Under the pieces are notes generated by a model. The model was given only the letters and a program-made list of their open reading frames with translations. It was not told the DNA's origin and did not search any database. Of a DNA stretch of 64,000 nucleotides, positions 9,248-18,432 are shown one piece after another. Both the position numbers and the translations under genes were made by a program. Positions within the stretch are counted from its first letter, which is position 1, and each line of letters starts with the position of its first letter. Source of the stretch: Pseudomonas sp. MMS21 TM103 (GTDB lineage: Bacteria > Pseudomonadota > Gammaproteobacteria > Pseudomonadales > Pseudomonadaceae); assembly GCF_022132145.1 (NCBI RefSeq), contig NZ_JAJISP010000007.1, positions 62,001 through 126,000 on the forward strand. Direction: 5' to 3'.

Positions 9248-10621
9248 ATGACTAAGCAAGCAAGCAACCCGCAGACCCTTGAGTGGCAGGCCATGAGCCG
9301 TGACCACCACCTGGCGCCGTTCAGCGACTTCAAGCAGTTGGCGGAGAGCGGCCCGCGCATCATCACCAAGGCCGATGGCGTTTACCTGTGGGACAGCGAA
9401 GGCAACAAGATCCTCGACGGAATGGCTGGTCTCTGGTGCGTGGCCATCGGTTATGGCCGCGACGAGCTGGCCGATGCCGCCAGCAAGCAGATGAAAGAGC
9501 TGCCTTTCTACAACCTGTTCTTCCAGACCGCCCATCCGCCGGTACTGGAATTGGCCAAGACCCTCGCCGAGATCTCCCCCGCCGGCATGAACCATGTGTT
9601 CTTCACCGGCTCCGGCTCCGAAGGCAATGACACCATGCTGCGCATGGTCCGTCATTACTGGGCGATCAAGGGCCAGCCGCAGAAGAAGGTCATCATCAGC
9701 CGCATCAACGGTTATCACGGTTCCACCGTGGCCGGCGCCAGTCTCGGCGGCATGAAGTTCATGCACGAGCAGGGCGATTTGCCGATTCCAGGCATCGAGC
9801 ACATTGCCCAACCCTATTGGTTCGGCGAAGGCGGTGACATGAGCCCGGAGGAGTTCGGTATCTGGGCTGCCGACCAGCTGGAGAAAAAGATTCTCGAAGT
9901 CGGCGAGGAAAATGTCGCCGCCTTTATCGCCGAGCCAATCCAAGGCGCCGGCGGGGTGATCGTGCCGCCGGACAGTTACTGGCCGCGCATCCGCGAGATT
10001 CTCGCCAAATACGACATCCTGTTCGTCGCCGATGAGGTGATCTGCGGGTTCGGTCGCACCGGCGAATGGTTCGGCAGCGACTTCTACGGCCTGCAACCGG
10101 ACCTGATGACCATCGCCAAGGGGCTGACTTCCGGTTACATCCCAATGGGCGGCCTGATCGTGCGCGACGAAGTCGTCGAGGTACTCAACCAGGGTGGCGA
10201 TTTCAACCACGGCTTCACCTATTCCGGGCATCCGGTGGCGGCGGCGGTGGCGCTGGAAAACATCCGCATCCTGCGCGAAGAAAAAATCATTGAGCGGGTC
10301 AAGGCAGAAACGGCACCGTATTTGCAAAAGCGTCTACGTGAGTTGGCCGATCATCCGTTGGTGGGTGAAGTGCGCGGTGTCGGCATGCTTGGGGCGATCG
10401 AGCTGGTGAAGAACAAGGCCACCCGTGAGCGCTATCCGAGCGAGTCGGGGGCAGGCATGATTTGCCGTGGTCATTGTTTCGACAATGGTCTGATCATGCG
10501 TGCCGTGGGCGACACCATGATCATTTCGCCGCCGCTGGTCATCAGCAAGGCCGAGATCGACGAACTGGTAGACAAGGCACGTAAGTGTCTCGACTTGACC
10601 GCCGCGGAACTTGCCGGCTGA
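9248..10621 (+). CDS. spuC: Putrescine-pyruvate aminotransferase
   Basis: Class III PLP aminotransferase, 457 aa from an ATG with GAGG 6 nt upstream. Lys291 in TIAKGLTSGY is the PLP lysine, Asp262 lies in ADEVICGFGRTG, and GSGSEGNDTMLRM binds the cofactor phosphate. The family moves the terminal amino group of putrescine (and related diamines) to pyruvate, giving 4-aminobutyraldehyde and alanine. It belongs to the spu operon. The aldehyde dehydrogenase needed next is not in this window. Confidence 0.94.
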   Translation: MTKQASNPQTLEWQAMSRDHHLAPFSDFKQLAESGPRIITKADGVYLWDSEGNKILDGMAGLWCVAIGYGRDELADAASKQMKELPFYNLFFQTAHPPVLELAKTLAEISPAGMNHVFFTGSGSEGNDTMLRMVRHYWAIKGQPQKKVIISRINGYHGSTVAGASLGGMKFMHEQGDLPIPGIEHIAQPYWFGEGGDMSPEEFGIWAADQLEKKILEVGEENVAAFIAEPIQGAGGVIVPPDSYWPRIREILAKYDILFVADEVICGFGRTGEWFGSDFYGLQPDLMTIAKGLTSGYIPMGGLIVRDEVVEVLNQGGDFNHGFTYSGHPVAAAVALENIRILREEKIIERVKAETAPYLQKRLRELADHPLVGEVRGVGMLGAIELVKNKATRERYPSESGAGMICRGHCFDNGLIMRAVGDTMIISPPLVISKAEIDELVDKARKCLDLTAAELAG

Positions 10622-10630
10622 AACACGCCG

Positions 10631-10673
10631 CTCGTTACAGCGTTCAGCGGGCTACGCTGAACGCTGTAACGAG
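10631..10673. other. 19-bp perfect hairpin between spuC and spuD
   Basis: CTCGTTACAGCGTTCAGCG is followed by a 5-nt loop and its exact reverse complement. No T-run follows. Placed directly before the highly expressed type of gene (a binding protein), it may set the 5' end of a stable spuD message. Confidence 0.7.
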
Positions 10674-10676
10674 TGA

Positions 10677-11879
<1,203 letters not shown>

Positions 11880-11927
11880 TCGTAGGCCCAGCGAGGTGGT
11901 GAATGCAGGCGATCTGCTGAACCACCC

Positions 11928-11957
11928 GATTGCTGGCGGGGCATCCCGCCAGCAATC
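11928..11957. terminator. 13-bp perfect hairpin after spuD
   Basis: GATTGCTGGCGGG pairs exactly with CCCGCCAGCAATC around GCAT, 49 bp past the spuD stop. A mixed A-rich stretch follows instead of a T-run. It could stabilise the 3' end of a spuD transcript or partly terminate before spuFGH. Confidence 0.6.
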
Positions 11958-12562
11958 CTGATAATAAAAAAGGAAGCCCATATGCATCGTTCAACCCAGC
12001 TGGCCGGCCTCGTGCCCGTGCCATTCGCCATCCTGTTGCCTGCTGTTAGCCCGGCAAGCCTCAAGAGCGGGGCAGAACACACTGTCCGCTTGGTGTTGAG
12101 CCGTTGAACCACAGGAATTTGACCACTAACGAGGCCTCCCCTTTGCGGGGCGCCGGAGTTGAAGAGGACACGGCTGTGCGAAATGCCTCCGTCAGCGCCC
12201 CGGCGCTTGCCCTGCTGGCCAAGGCCCAGGCGACGATAGTTCAGCGACGCACGGCCAACCGCGACAAGCAGGCAGCGGCCTGCACGAGTCATTCAGTGAG
12301 CCCCGCGATAAGTGTCGGGGCCAGCGGTTACCTTGGCTACGCTAAGTCACATGACTGTGGCCCGTATCGATCGATCAGGGCGTAGCCAGAGACGCGGCGG
12401 TGTAGCCGCTGCGAGCAGTTTTGGACAGGTTGTTTCACTCGGCGGAGTTGCCGATCACAATACAAAGGCCAATGACCCGAAGCTGGAACAGGGTCGACTA
12501 AGGCCACAATTTCAAACGTCCGGCCGTCGGGGTTGGGCGCTACTTTTGCGGGAGTTTTGGTA
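11958..12562 (+). other. spuD-spuF gap: probable scar of spuE, no intact gene
   Basis: About 600 bp without a convincing gene where other pseudomonads have spuE. AAGGAAG precedes an ATG at 11982 that opens a 41-codon ORF (to 12107) with a signal-peptide-like start and the stretch GAEHTVRLV. This could be a decayed spuE beginning or chance. Downstream (12108-12533) I see short stop-bounded ORFs on both strands with no family resemblance and a few small GC hairpins. The spuF ribosome binding site GGGAG sits at 12550. Confidence 0.5.
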
Positions 12563-13705
12563 ATGGCAGTTGCTTCCAGTGCCTATAAAAAGGTTATTGA
12601 GGGAGATCAACAACCCAAAGAGGTGTTGGTCAAAATCGATCGTGTGACGAAGAAGTTCGATGAAACCATCGCTGTCGACGACGTCTCTCTGACCATCAAC
12701 AAAGGCGAAATCTTTGCCCTGCTCGGCGGCTCGGGTTCGGGGAAGTCGACCCTGCTGCGCATGCTCGCCGGCTTTGAACGGCCGACCCAGGGGCGCATCT
12801 ACCTGGATGGAGAAGACATCACCGATCTGCCGCCCTACGAGCGGCCGATCAACATGATGTTCCAGTCCTACGCGCTGTTCCCGCACATGAGTGTGGCGGA
12901 CAACATCGCCTTCGGCCTCAAGCAGGACAAGATGTCCCGGGCCGAGATCGAGGCGCGGGTCGAGGAAATGCTCAAGCTGGTGCAGATGACCCAGTACGCC
13001 AAGCGCAAGCCGCACCAGTTGTCCGGCGGCCAGCGTCAGCGCGTGGCCTTGGCCCGCTCCCTGGCCAAGAGTCCGAAACTGCTGTTGCTCGACGAGCCGA
13101 TGGGCGCACTGGACAAGAAACTGCGCTCGCAAATGCAACTGGAGCTGGTGGAGATCATCGAGCGGGTCGGCGTGACCTGCGTGATGGTGACCCACGACCA
13201 GGAAGAGGCCATGACCATGGCCCAGCGCATCGCCATCATGCACCTGGGCTGGATCGCCCAGATCGGCAGCCCGATCGACATCTATGAAACCCCGACCAGC
13301 CGCCTGGTCTGCGAGTTCATTGGCAACGTCAACCTGTTCGATGGCCAGGTGGTCGAGGACATGGAGGGCCATGCGCTGATCGACAGCCCGGACTTGGAGC
13401 GCAACATCTTCGTCGGTCATGGTGTCAGCACCTCGGTGCAGGACAAGAGCATCACCTACGCGATTCGCCCGGAGAAGCTGCTGGTCACCACCGAACAGCC
13501 GAGCTGCGAGTACAACTGGTCGCGCGGCACTGTGCACGACATCGCCTATCTGGGCGGCCATTCGGTGTTCCACGTGCAGCTGCCGAGCGGCAAGATCGTT
13601 CAATCCTTCGTCGCCAATGCCGAGCGTCGCGGCGCGCGGCCGACCTGGGATGACCAGGTCTTCGTCTGGTGGGAGGATGACAGCGGGGTGGCATTGCGCT
13701 CATGA
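12563..13705 (+). CDS. spuF: Polyamine ABC transporter ATPase
   Basis: PotA-type ATPase, 380 aa from the ATG at 12563 (MAVASSAYKKV), with GGGAG upstream. Walker A GGSGSGKST is at residues 55-63, then the signature LSGGQRQRVALA, Walker B LLLLDEPMGALD, and the switch histidine in VMVTHDQEEAM. A C-terminal TOBE-like regulatory domain includes YAIRPEKLLV. It energises polyamine import with SpuG and SpuH. Its stop overlaps the spuG start by 4 bp. Confidence 0.95.
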   Translation: MAVASSAYKKVIEGDQQPKEVLVKIDRVTKKFDETIAVDDVSLTINKGEIFALLGGSGSGKSTLLRMLAGFERPTQGRIYLDGEDITDLPPYERPINMMFQSYALFPHMSVADNIAFGLKQDKMSRAEIEARVEEMLKLVQMTQYAKRKPHQLSGGQRQRVALARSLAKSPKLLLLDEPMGALDKKLRSQMQLELVEIIERVGVTCVMVTHDQEEAMTMAQRIAIMHLGWIAQIGSPIDIYETPTSRLVCEFIGNVNLFDGQVVEDMEGHALIDSPDLERNIFVGHGVSTSVQDKSITYAIRPEKLLVTTEQPSCEYNWSRGTVHDIAYLGGHSVFHVQLPSGKIVQSFVANAERRGARPTWDDQVFVWWEDDSGVALRS

Positions 13706-14613
13706 ATATTTCCCGAAGCATCAGCCGGCGTATGCCCACAGGGAGGCACTTCGTTATCGGAGTGCCCTTCATCTGGTTGTTCCTGTTCTTCCTGCTGCCC
13801 TTCATCATCGTCTTGAAGATCAGCTTTGCCGAAGCCGACGTGGCCATTCCACCCTATACGGAGATTTACAACTGGGCGGAACAGCAACTGTCGATTGTCC
13901 TCAACCTGAGTAACTACATCTTCCTCAGCGAGGACGATCTGTACCTGGCCGCCTACCTCGGCTCAATAAAGATGGCCTTTATCAGTACCGCCTTGTGCGT
14001 GCTGATCGGTTATCCGATGGCTTATGCCATCGCCCGGGCTGACAAGGACATGCAGATGGTGTTTCTGTTGCTGATCATGATGCCGACCTGGACGGCGATT
14101 CTGATCCGCGTCTATGCCTGGATGGGCATCCTCAGCAGTAATGGCCTGCTCAACAGCTTGCTGCTGAGTATCGGGGTAATCGACTCGCCGCTGCGCATTC
14201 TCAACACCAACCTCGCGGTGTATATCGGCATCGTCTACTCCTACCTGCCGTTCATGGTGTTGCCGCTCTATGCCAACCTGGTGAAGCACGACCAGAGTCT
14301 GCTGGAGGCCGCCTCCGACCTGGGCTCGAGCAACATCAACAGCTTCTGGAGAATCACCGTGCCGTTGTCGAAGAACGGCATCATCGCCGGCTGCATGCTG
14401 GTGTTCATTCCGGCGGTCGGGGAGTTCGTCATCCCAGAGCTGCTCGGCGGTCCGGAGACACTGATGATCGGCAAGGTGCTCTGGCAGGAGTTCTTCAATA
14501 ATCGCGACTGGCCCGTGGCCTCGGCCTTGGCGGTGGTGATGCTGGCGGTTCTGATCATTCCGATCATTCTGTTCAACCGCAGCCAAGCTAAAGAAATGGA
14601 GGGCCGGGCATGA
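13702..14613 (+). CDS. spuG: Polyamine ABC transporter permease
   Basis: PotB/PotH-type permease, 303 aa, with about six membrane segments beginning at FVIGVPFIWLFLFFLLPFII. The EAA loop is EAASDLGSSNINSFWRITVP, which docks to the ATPase. Four-base overlaps (ATGA) with spuF and spuH show translational coupling. Confidence 0.95.
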   Translation: MNISRSISRRMPTGRHFVIGVPFIWLFLFFLLPFIIVLKISFAEADVAIPPYTEIYNWAEQQLSIVLNLSNYIFLSEDDLYLAAYLGSIKMAFISTALCVLIGYPMAYAIARADKDMQMVFLLLIMMPTWTAILIRVYAWMGILSSNGLLNSLLLSIGVIDSPLRILNTNLAVYIGIVYSYLPFMVLPLYANLVKHDQSLLEAASDLGSSNINSFWRITVPLSKNGIIAGCMLVFIPAVGEFVIPELLGGPETLMIGKVLWQEFFNNRDWPVASALAVVMLAVLIIPIILFNRSQAKEMEGRA

Positions 14614-15509
14614 AGCGTTTCAGTTTCTCCACCCTGATGTTGTGGGCAGGCTTCCTGTTTATCTACTTGCCGATGCTGATCCTGGTGATCTATTCGTTCA
14701 ACGGTTCGCGCCTGGTCACGGTGTGGGGCGGCTGGTCGGTGAAGTGGTACGTCGGTCTGCTCGACAACACCCAACTGATGGGCGCGGTGATGCGCTCCCT
14801 GGAAATCGCCTGCTACACCGCGATTGCCGCAGTTATCCTCGGCACCATGGCGGCCTTCGTCCTGACGCGGGTAACCCGCTTCAAGGGCCGCACCGTGTTC
14901 GGCGGGCTGGTCACGGCACCCCTGGTGATGCCGGAAGTGATCACCGGTCTGTCGCTGCTCCTGCTGTTCGTGGCCATGGCCCAGTTGATCGGCTGGCCGA
15001 GCGAGCGCGGCATCGTGACTATCTGGATCGCCCACACTACCTTCTGTACCGCCTATGTCTCGGTGGTGGTGTCCTCGCGTCTGCGTGAACTGGATCTGTC
15101 GATCGAGGAGGCGGCCATGGACCTGGGCGCCAAGCCCTTGAAGGTGTTCTTCATGATCACCATCCCGATGATCGCGCCGTCCCTGGCGGCCGGCGGCATG
15201 ATGTCCTTCGCCCTGTCGCTGGACGACCTGGTGCTGGCCAGCTTCGTCTCCGGACCCGGCGCCACGACCCTGCCGATGGAGGTGTTCTCCGCCGTGCGCC
15301 TGGGGGTGAAACCGGAAATCAACGCGATCGCCAGCTTGATCCTGTTGTCGGTGTCGCTGATGACCTTCATGGTCTGGTTCATCGCCCGTCGCGCCGAGGT
15401 CGCGCGCAAGAAAGCAGTACAGCAAGCCATGGATGAAACCGCTGGCGTTCGGGACCAAGTGGGCCCGGACAGCCGCCGCGATCCTTCGCAGGTGCATGCG
15501 CCCGCCTAG
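14610..15509 (+). CDS. spuH: Polyamine ABC transporter permease
   Basis: PotC/PotI-type permease, 299 aa, first membrane segment [20 protein letters not shown]. The EAA loop is [20 protein letters not shown]. With SpuG it forms the inner-membrane channel for putrescine/spermidine delivered by SpuD or its paralogue. It ends the operon and is followed within 25 bp by a strong terminator. Confidence 0.95.
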   Translation: MKRFSFSTLMLWAGFLFIYLPMLILVIYSFNGSRLVTVWGGWSVKWYVGLLDNTQLMGAVMRSLEIACYTAIAAVILGTMAAFVLTRVTRFKGRTVFGGLVTAPLVMPEVITGLSLLLLFVAMAQLIGWPSERGIVTIWIAHTTFCTAYVSVVVSSRLRELDLSIEEAAMDLGAKPLKVFFMITIPMIAPSLAAGGMMSFALSLDDLVLASFVSGPGATTLPMEVFSAVRLGVKPEINAIASLILLSVSLMTFMVWFIARRAEVARKKAVQQAMDETAGVRDQVGPDSRRDPSQVHAPA

Positions 15510-15531
15510 GCAGTTGTATGGGTAAACAAAC

Positions 15532-15557
15532 AAGGGTCACTGCGGTGACCCTTTTTT
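15532..15557 (+). terminator. Rho-independent terminator of the spu operon
   Basis: AAGGGTCAC and GTGACCCTT form a 9-bp stem around a TGCG loop, followed directly by a T-run, 22 bp past the spuH stop. Confidence 0.9.
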
Positions 15558-15611
15558 GTGGGGATTTTGCGCACGACTCCTGCGCAGGGAGGCTTCGGCG
15601 CAGTTGTTGGC

Positions 15612-15815
15612 TCACTCGAGGCTCCTGCCTTCGCCGGCTTCCTCATGGGGCACCTGGTCGTGGATGGGCGTGAAGGAGGGGATGTCTTGTCCATCATGAG
15701 TGACGACAATGATTGCCGTCTCGAACTTGCGCGCCGTGTCGTTGAGGATGCGCATGACCGCCATGGCGCGCGTGCCATCAATCCGCCATGGAGCAGCACC
15801 AACGCCGTCAGTTAA
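15612..15815 (-). pseudogene. Decayed C-terminal fragment of an ABC transporter ATPase
   Basis: On the reverse strand the sequence reads IDGTRAMAVMRILNDTARKF, then ETAIIVVTHD, then after a frame change FTPIHDQVPHEEAGEGRSLE and a stop at 15612. This is the D-loop, H-loop (VVTHD) and tail of a MacB/DevA-like ABC ATPase. The Walker A, signature and Walker B are absent. At least one frameshift lies between GQDIP and FTPIHD, and another near the damaged D-loop. Nothing of the permease or membrane-fusion partner remains nearby. Confidence 0.7.
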
Positions 15816-16089
15816 AGCTTCTCTTCCATTCGGTCCACTACACTGCGGCGATGCGGGTAGCGTCTTTGCCGCTCGGCCGTTTCGGCGGCGAAGATCATCG
15901 TGTCCTGGTCAGGTGCTGCGTGGGGGTACCTGTCTCCCTGCCGGCGCGGGTTCAGGCGCGCGGATCATGGGGTTTTTGCCGGCAAGTCCCCTCGCGGGTC
16001 GAATAATAGGGCTCCCAATTGCGTGGCCCGCACTGCGACGCGGCTTCGCCGACAATCGGGTGAAGATTCCACGCTGAGTCCATATAAAT
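15816..16089. other. Non-coding stretch before the ECF operon
   Basis: About 270 bp between the ATPase scar and the sigma-factor promoter. ORFs here have no recognisable similarity, and one merely extends the sigma factor frame upstream of its promoter. I see no RNA gene or terminator. Confidence 0.5.
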
Positions 16090-16115
16090 GGAACATTTGC
16101 CCGGCTGGCAGCGTT
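16090..16115 (+). promoter_or_regulatory. ECF-type promoter of the sigma operon
   Basis: GGAAC (16090-16094), exactly 17 bp, then CGTT (16112-16115), 52 bp before the sigma factor ATG. The surrounding ATGGAACA and an internal CCCGG recur in the promoter at 17636, which supports autoregulation by the encoded sigma factor. Confidence 0.65.
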
Positions 16116-16166
16116 AAATCCGTAACGCAGCGTGCAGGGGCCGATGTCTTGGGCAGAAAAGTTGAT

Positions 16167-16727
16167 ATGCACGATTCGGAAGAACAGTTGATCAAGCAGG
16201 CTCAAGCAGGCAATCGGCATGCCTTCGGCTCGCTGATGCAGCGCAACCAGGCGCGCGTATTCCAGTTTGTCCGGCGTCTGTGCGCAGGCGGCGACGAGGC
16301 CCTGGACATCACCCAAGACACCTTCCTCAAGGCATATCTGGCCTTGGACAAATGGCGGCCCGAGGCACGCTTTCAGACCTGGTTGTTGCAAATCGCCCGC
16401 AACACCACCCTGGATGCGTTGCGTCAGCGGCGGCGCCAGCCATGCGAAGCCCTCGAGGACGCCAGTCAACTACTCAGCCCTGTGGCTTCTCCGGAACAAC
16501 AGTTAGCTGGCTCGCAGCGCATTGCCCTGTTGGAGCGCCTGCTTGCCCGGCTGCCGCTGGAGCACCGCGAAATCTTGCTGCTGCGTGAAGTCGAGGGCCT
16601 GTCTTATGCTGAGCTGGCAACCACCTTGGGAATCCAGCAAGGAACGGTCAAGTCGCGGCTGGCCCGGGCCCGCGAGGCCATGCTGAGCAGTTATCGACAC
16701 GCGAGCGGAGGGCAACTAAATGACTGA
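16167..16727 (+). CDS. ECF-family RNA polymerase sigma factor
   Basis: A 186-aa sigma-70 family protein of the ECF type. Region 2 is seen as HAFGSLMQRNQARVFQF and DEALDITQDTFLKAYLAL with RFQTWLLQIARNTTLDALR. Region 4 is ERLLARLPLEHREILLLREV then LSYAELATTLGIQQGTVKSR. The ATG at 16167 is chosen because the frame further upstream crosses its own likely promoter. Its end overlaps the anti-sigma gene by 8 bp. Together with the next two genes it forms a cell-envelope stress module; the signal is probably a metal, judging from the third gene, but this is inference. Confidence 0.93.
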   Translation: MHDSEEQLIKQAQAGNRHAFGSLMQRNQARVFQFVRRLCAGGDEALDITQDTFLKAYLALDKWRPEARFQTWLLQIARNTTLDALRQRRRQPCEALEDASQLLSPVASPEQQLAGSQRIALLERLLARLPLEHREILLLREVEGLSYAELATTLGIQQGTVKSRLARAREAMLSSYRHASGGQLND

Positions 16728-17163
16728 GCACCCGGATATGGAGGCGCTGTCCGCCTACCTCGATGGCGAGTCTGATCCACTGGCAAGCCGCTTTATCGCC
16801 ACGCATTTGGCCGTCTGCCCCAGTTGCGCCACGGTTGTTCGCGACTTGCAGGCAATCAGCCAAGGCTTGCGTGCGCTGGTGCCAGAGCAACCGCCGGTCG
16901 ATCTAACCGCGCGCGTCAGCGTCTTGCTCGAGAGCCCGCGCCTGAGCCCCCGCCGATCGGCCAGATGGCGTAATCGGCTGCCGGTCGCAGCGGGGGCGGC
17001 GGCATCGGTACTGTTTGGCGTGCTGATCGGCTCCGCCTTACCCCCGGAACCGCCGGCGTCCGCTTCGCTGAGCCTGAATGCCCTGGCCGTGCTGGGGAGC
17101 GCCCCGCCCGGCGCGCTTTGTGCTCGCCCTGAATCCTGCTACCTGAAGGTAACCCTGAAATGA
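16720..17163 (+). CDS. Anti-sigma factor, zinc-binding (ZAS) membrane protein
   Basis: A 147-aa protein whose N-terminus carries the ZAS motif His29-x3-Cys33-x2-Cys36 (HLAVCPSC) in the context YLDGESDPLASRF. A membrane segment follows near residues 87-105 (LPVAAGAAASVLFGVLIGSA), then a short periplasmic tail with two cysteines. It should hold the ECF sigma factor at the membrane. It overlaps the sigma gene and the next gene (ATGA). Confidence 0.88.
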   Translation: MTEHPDMEALSAYLDGESDPLASRFIATHLAVCPSCATVVRDLQAISQGLRALVPEQPPVDLTARVSVLLESPRLSPRRSARWRNRLPVAAGAAASVLFGVLIGSALPPEPPASASLSLNALAVLGSAPPGALCARPESCYLKVTLK

Positions 17164-17624
17164 CGCACGCCTCCCTTCGTACCGCACTGGTCTTTTCGTT
17201 ACTGGTCAATGTCGGCGTACTCGCCGCCGCAGGCTGGCAAATGCTCCCGCGTGATGGTCTGCCGATGCCCTCAGGGGCGCCTACCAGCCTGTCCCGTCAC
17301 CTCCAGTTGAGTGCCGATCAACTGCAACGCTGGCATGACGCCGAGGTGCTGTTCTTCACCCAGTTGCACGCCTCCGGCGGCGCCATCAAAGAGCACCGTG
17401 ACCGGCTGATCGAGGCGATCTTCGGAGATACCCCAGACCCTGAATTGATCGAGCGCGAGCGGGTCGCGATCGCCCGCCTGCAAGACGCACAGCAGCAACA
17501 GGTTATCGAGCAGCTTCTGCTCGAACGGACCATTCTGACTTCCGAACAACGTCAACGGCTGGCGCAACTGCTCACGCAGCAGCCGGTCGGGCCATCCGGT
17601 TTCGAAAGCCTGCACCGTGAATAG
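17160..17624 (+). CDS. Periplasmic heavy-metal-sensor-like protein (CpxP/Spy/ZraP type)
   Basis: A 154-aa protein with an N-terminal membrane anchor or signal (TALVFSLLVNVGVLAAAGWQ). A helical periplasmic domain then carries LQLSADQLQRWHDAE and repeats of Q/E-rich helices ending LTSEQRQRLAQLLTQ. This is the pattern of the Metal_resist/CpxP group. It overlaps the anti-sigma gene by 4 bp, so it likely modulates the anti-sigma factor or acts as an envelope chaperone. The metal or stress sensed is not shown by the sequence. Confidence 0.75.
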   Translation: MTHASLRTALVFSLLVNVGVLAAAGWQMLPRDGLPMPSGAPTSLSRHLQLSADQLQRWHDAEVLFFTQLHASGGAIKEHRDRLIEAIFGDTPDPELIERERVAIARLQDAQQQQVIEQLLLERTILTSEQRQRLAQLLTQQPVGPSGFESLHRE

Positions 17625-17635
17625 GCGCAAAAGAT

Positions 17636-17661
17636 GGAACAAAAAACTCCCGGGCGACGTT
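17636..17661 (+). promoter_or_regulatory. Second ECF-type promoter, upstream of the exported-protein gene
   Basis: GGAAC (17636-17640), exactly 17 bp, then CGTT (17658-17661), 65 bp before the ATG at 17726. It matches the promoter at 16090 in both boxes, spacing, the ATGGAACA context and a shared CCCGG in the spacer. Confidence 0.65.
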
Positions 17662-17725
17662 CAAGTAAATGAAATCAGTCGCTGAGATCGGCGACCATCA
17701 TTTACTGCATTGACGGAGTCCCACC

Positions 17726-18214
17726 ATGAACCTGCCCCCCCGTACAGCCATTCTCGCCCTGATCCTGGGCGCTTCCTCTCTGAGCTTTGCCCACGCCAGC
17801 CTGGCTAGCGAAGCCGCGCACCAGCACGGAGCCTCCACGCATGAGCTGCAACTGAACGCTGGCGAAAAATGGGCTACCGATGCGCCGTTGCGCAAGGCCA
17901 TGGGGGCGCTGAATGGCGCCATGCAGACGTCATTGCCGGCCATCCATGACAACCAGCTGGGCGATGCGCAGTACGACCAACTGGCCGCTCGGATCAATGA
18001 TGAAGTGGCCTATATGGTCAAGCATTGCAAGCTGGCACCCGAGGCCGACGCACAACTGCACCTGGTTATCGCCGAGCTGTTGGCCGGTGCCGACAGCATG
18101 GCCGGCAAGACTCCCGACGAGGCCCGTCGAAATGGGGCGGTCAAAGTCCTTGGTGCATTGCAAACCTATGCCACGTACTTCGCCGATACCTCCTTCGACA
18201 CCATCGAGCATTGA
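17726..18214 (+). CDS. Exported protein of unknown function, probable target of the ECF sigma factor
   Basis: A 162-aa protein with a signal peptide (ILALILGASSLSFAHASLAS) and a His-containing mature start (AAHQHGASTHE). A helical domain follows with LNAGEKWATDAPLRKAMGAL, MVKHCKLAPEADAQLHLVIA and ADSMAGKT. Similar exported proteins occur in other proteobacteria, sometimes loosely annotated DnrO-like; no function is established that I can cite. The single Cys next to His (KHC) and the His cluster fit metal binding, as does the module next door. Confidence 0.75.
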   Translation: MNLPPRTAILALILGASSLSFAHASLASEAAHQHGASTHELQLNAGEKWATDAPLRKAMGALNGAMQTSLPAIHDNQLGDAQYDQLAARINDEVAYMVKHCKLAPEADAQLHLVIAELLAGADSMAGKTPDEARRNGAVKVLGALQTYATYFADTSFDTIEH

Positions 18215-18263
18215 GCTGATTCTGATGCAGGTTGCACCAATGCCTGACTGGGCATGGCCGACG

Positions 18264-18285
18264 GAGGGTCACCGCAGTGACCCTC
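18264..18285. terminator. Hairpin after the exported-protein gene
   Basis: GAGGGTCAC pairs with GTGACCCTC around CGCA, about 50 bp past the stop. The T-run is poor (TGTCGTGT). The arms resemble the spu terminator at 15532. Confidence 0.55.
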
Positions 18286-18432
18286 TGTCGTGTAGTTGGC
18301 GATGCTCGGCAGCTGCTCGCTTTCCAGGTCGGCGATGCACCCAACGATTTTAACTGTACATCCATACAGATTAAGGTTGCCTGAACCCGCGCCACTGCGC
18401 ATGCTGTGTGCCATCGCGACAAGGAATCAATG

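Noticed and set aside
12104-12385. Plus-strand ORF of 93 codons between spuD and spuF
   Set aside because: No ribosome binding site, no similarity, overlapping ORFs on the other strand; looks like chance in a GC-rich gap.
15900-16166. N-terminal extension of the sigma factor frame
   Set aside because: The added 89 codons cross the ECF-type promoter at 16090 and do not resemble sigma factors; ATG 16167 fits the family length.
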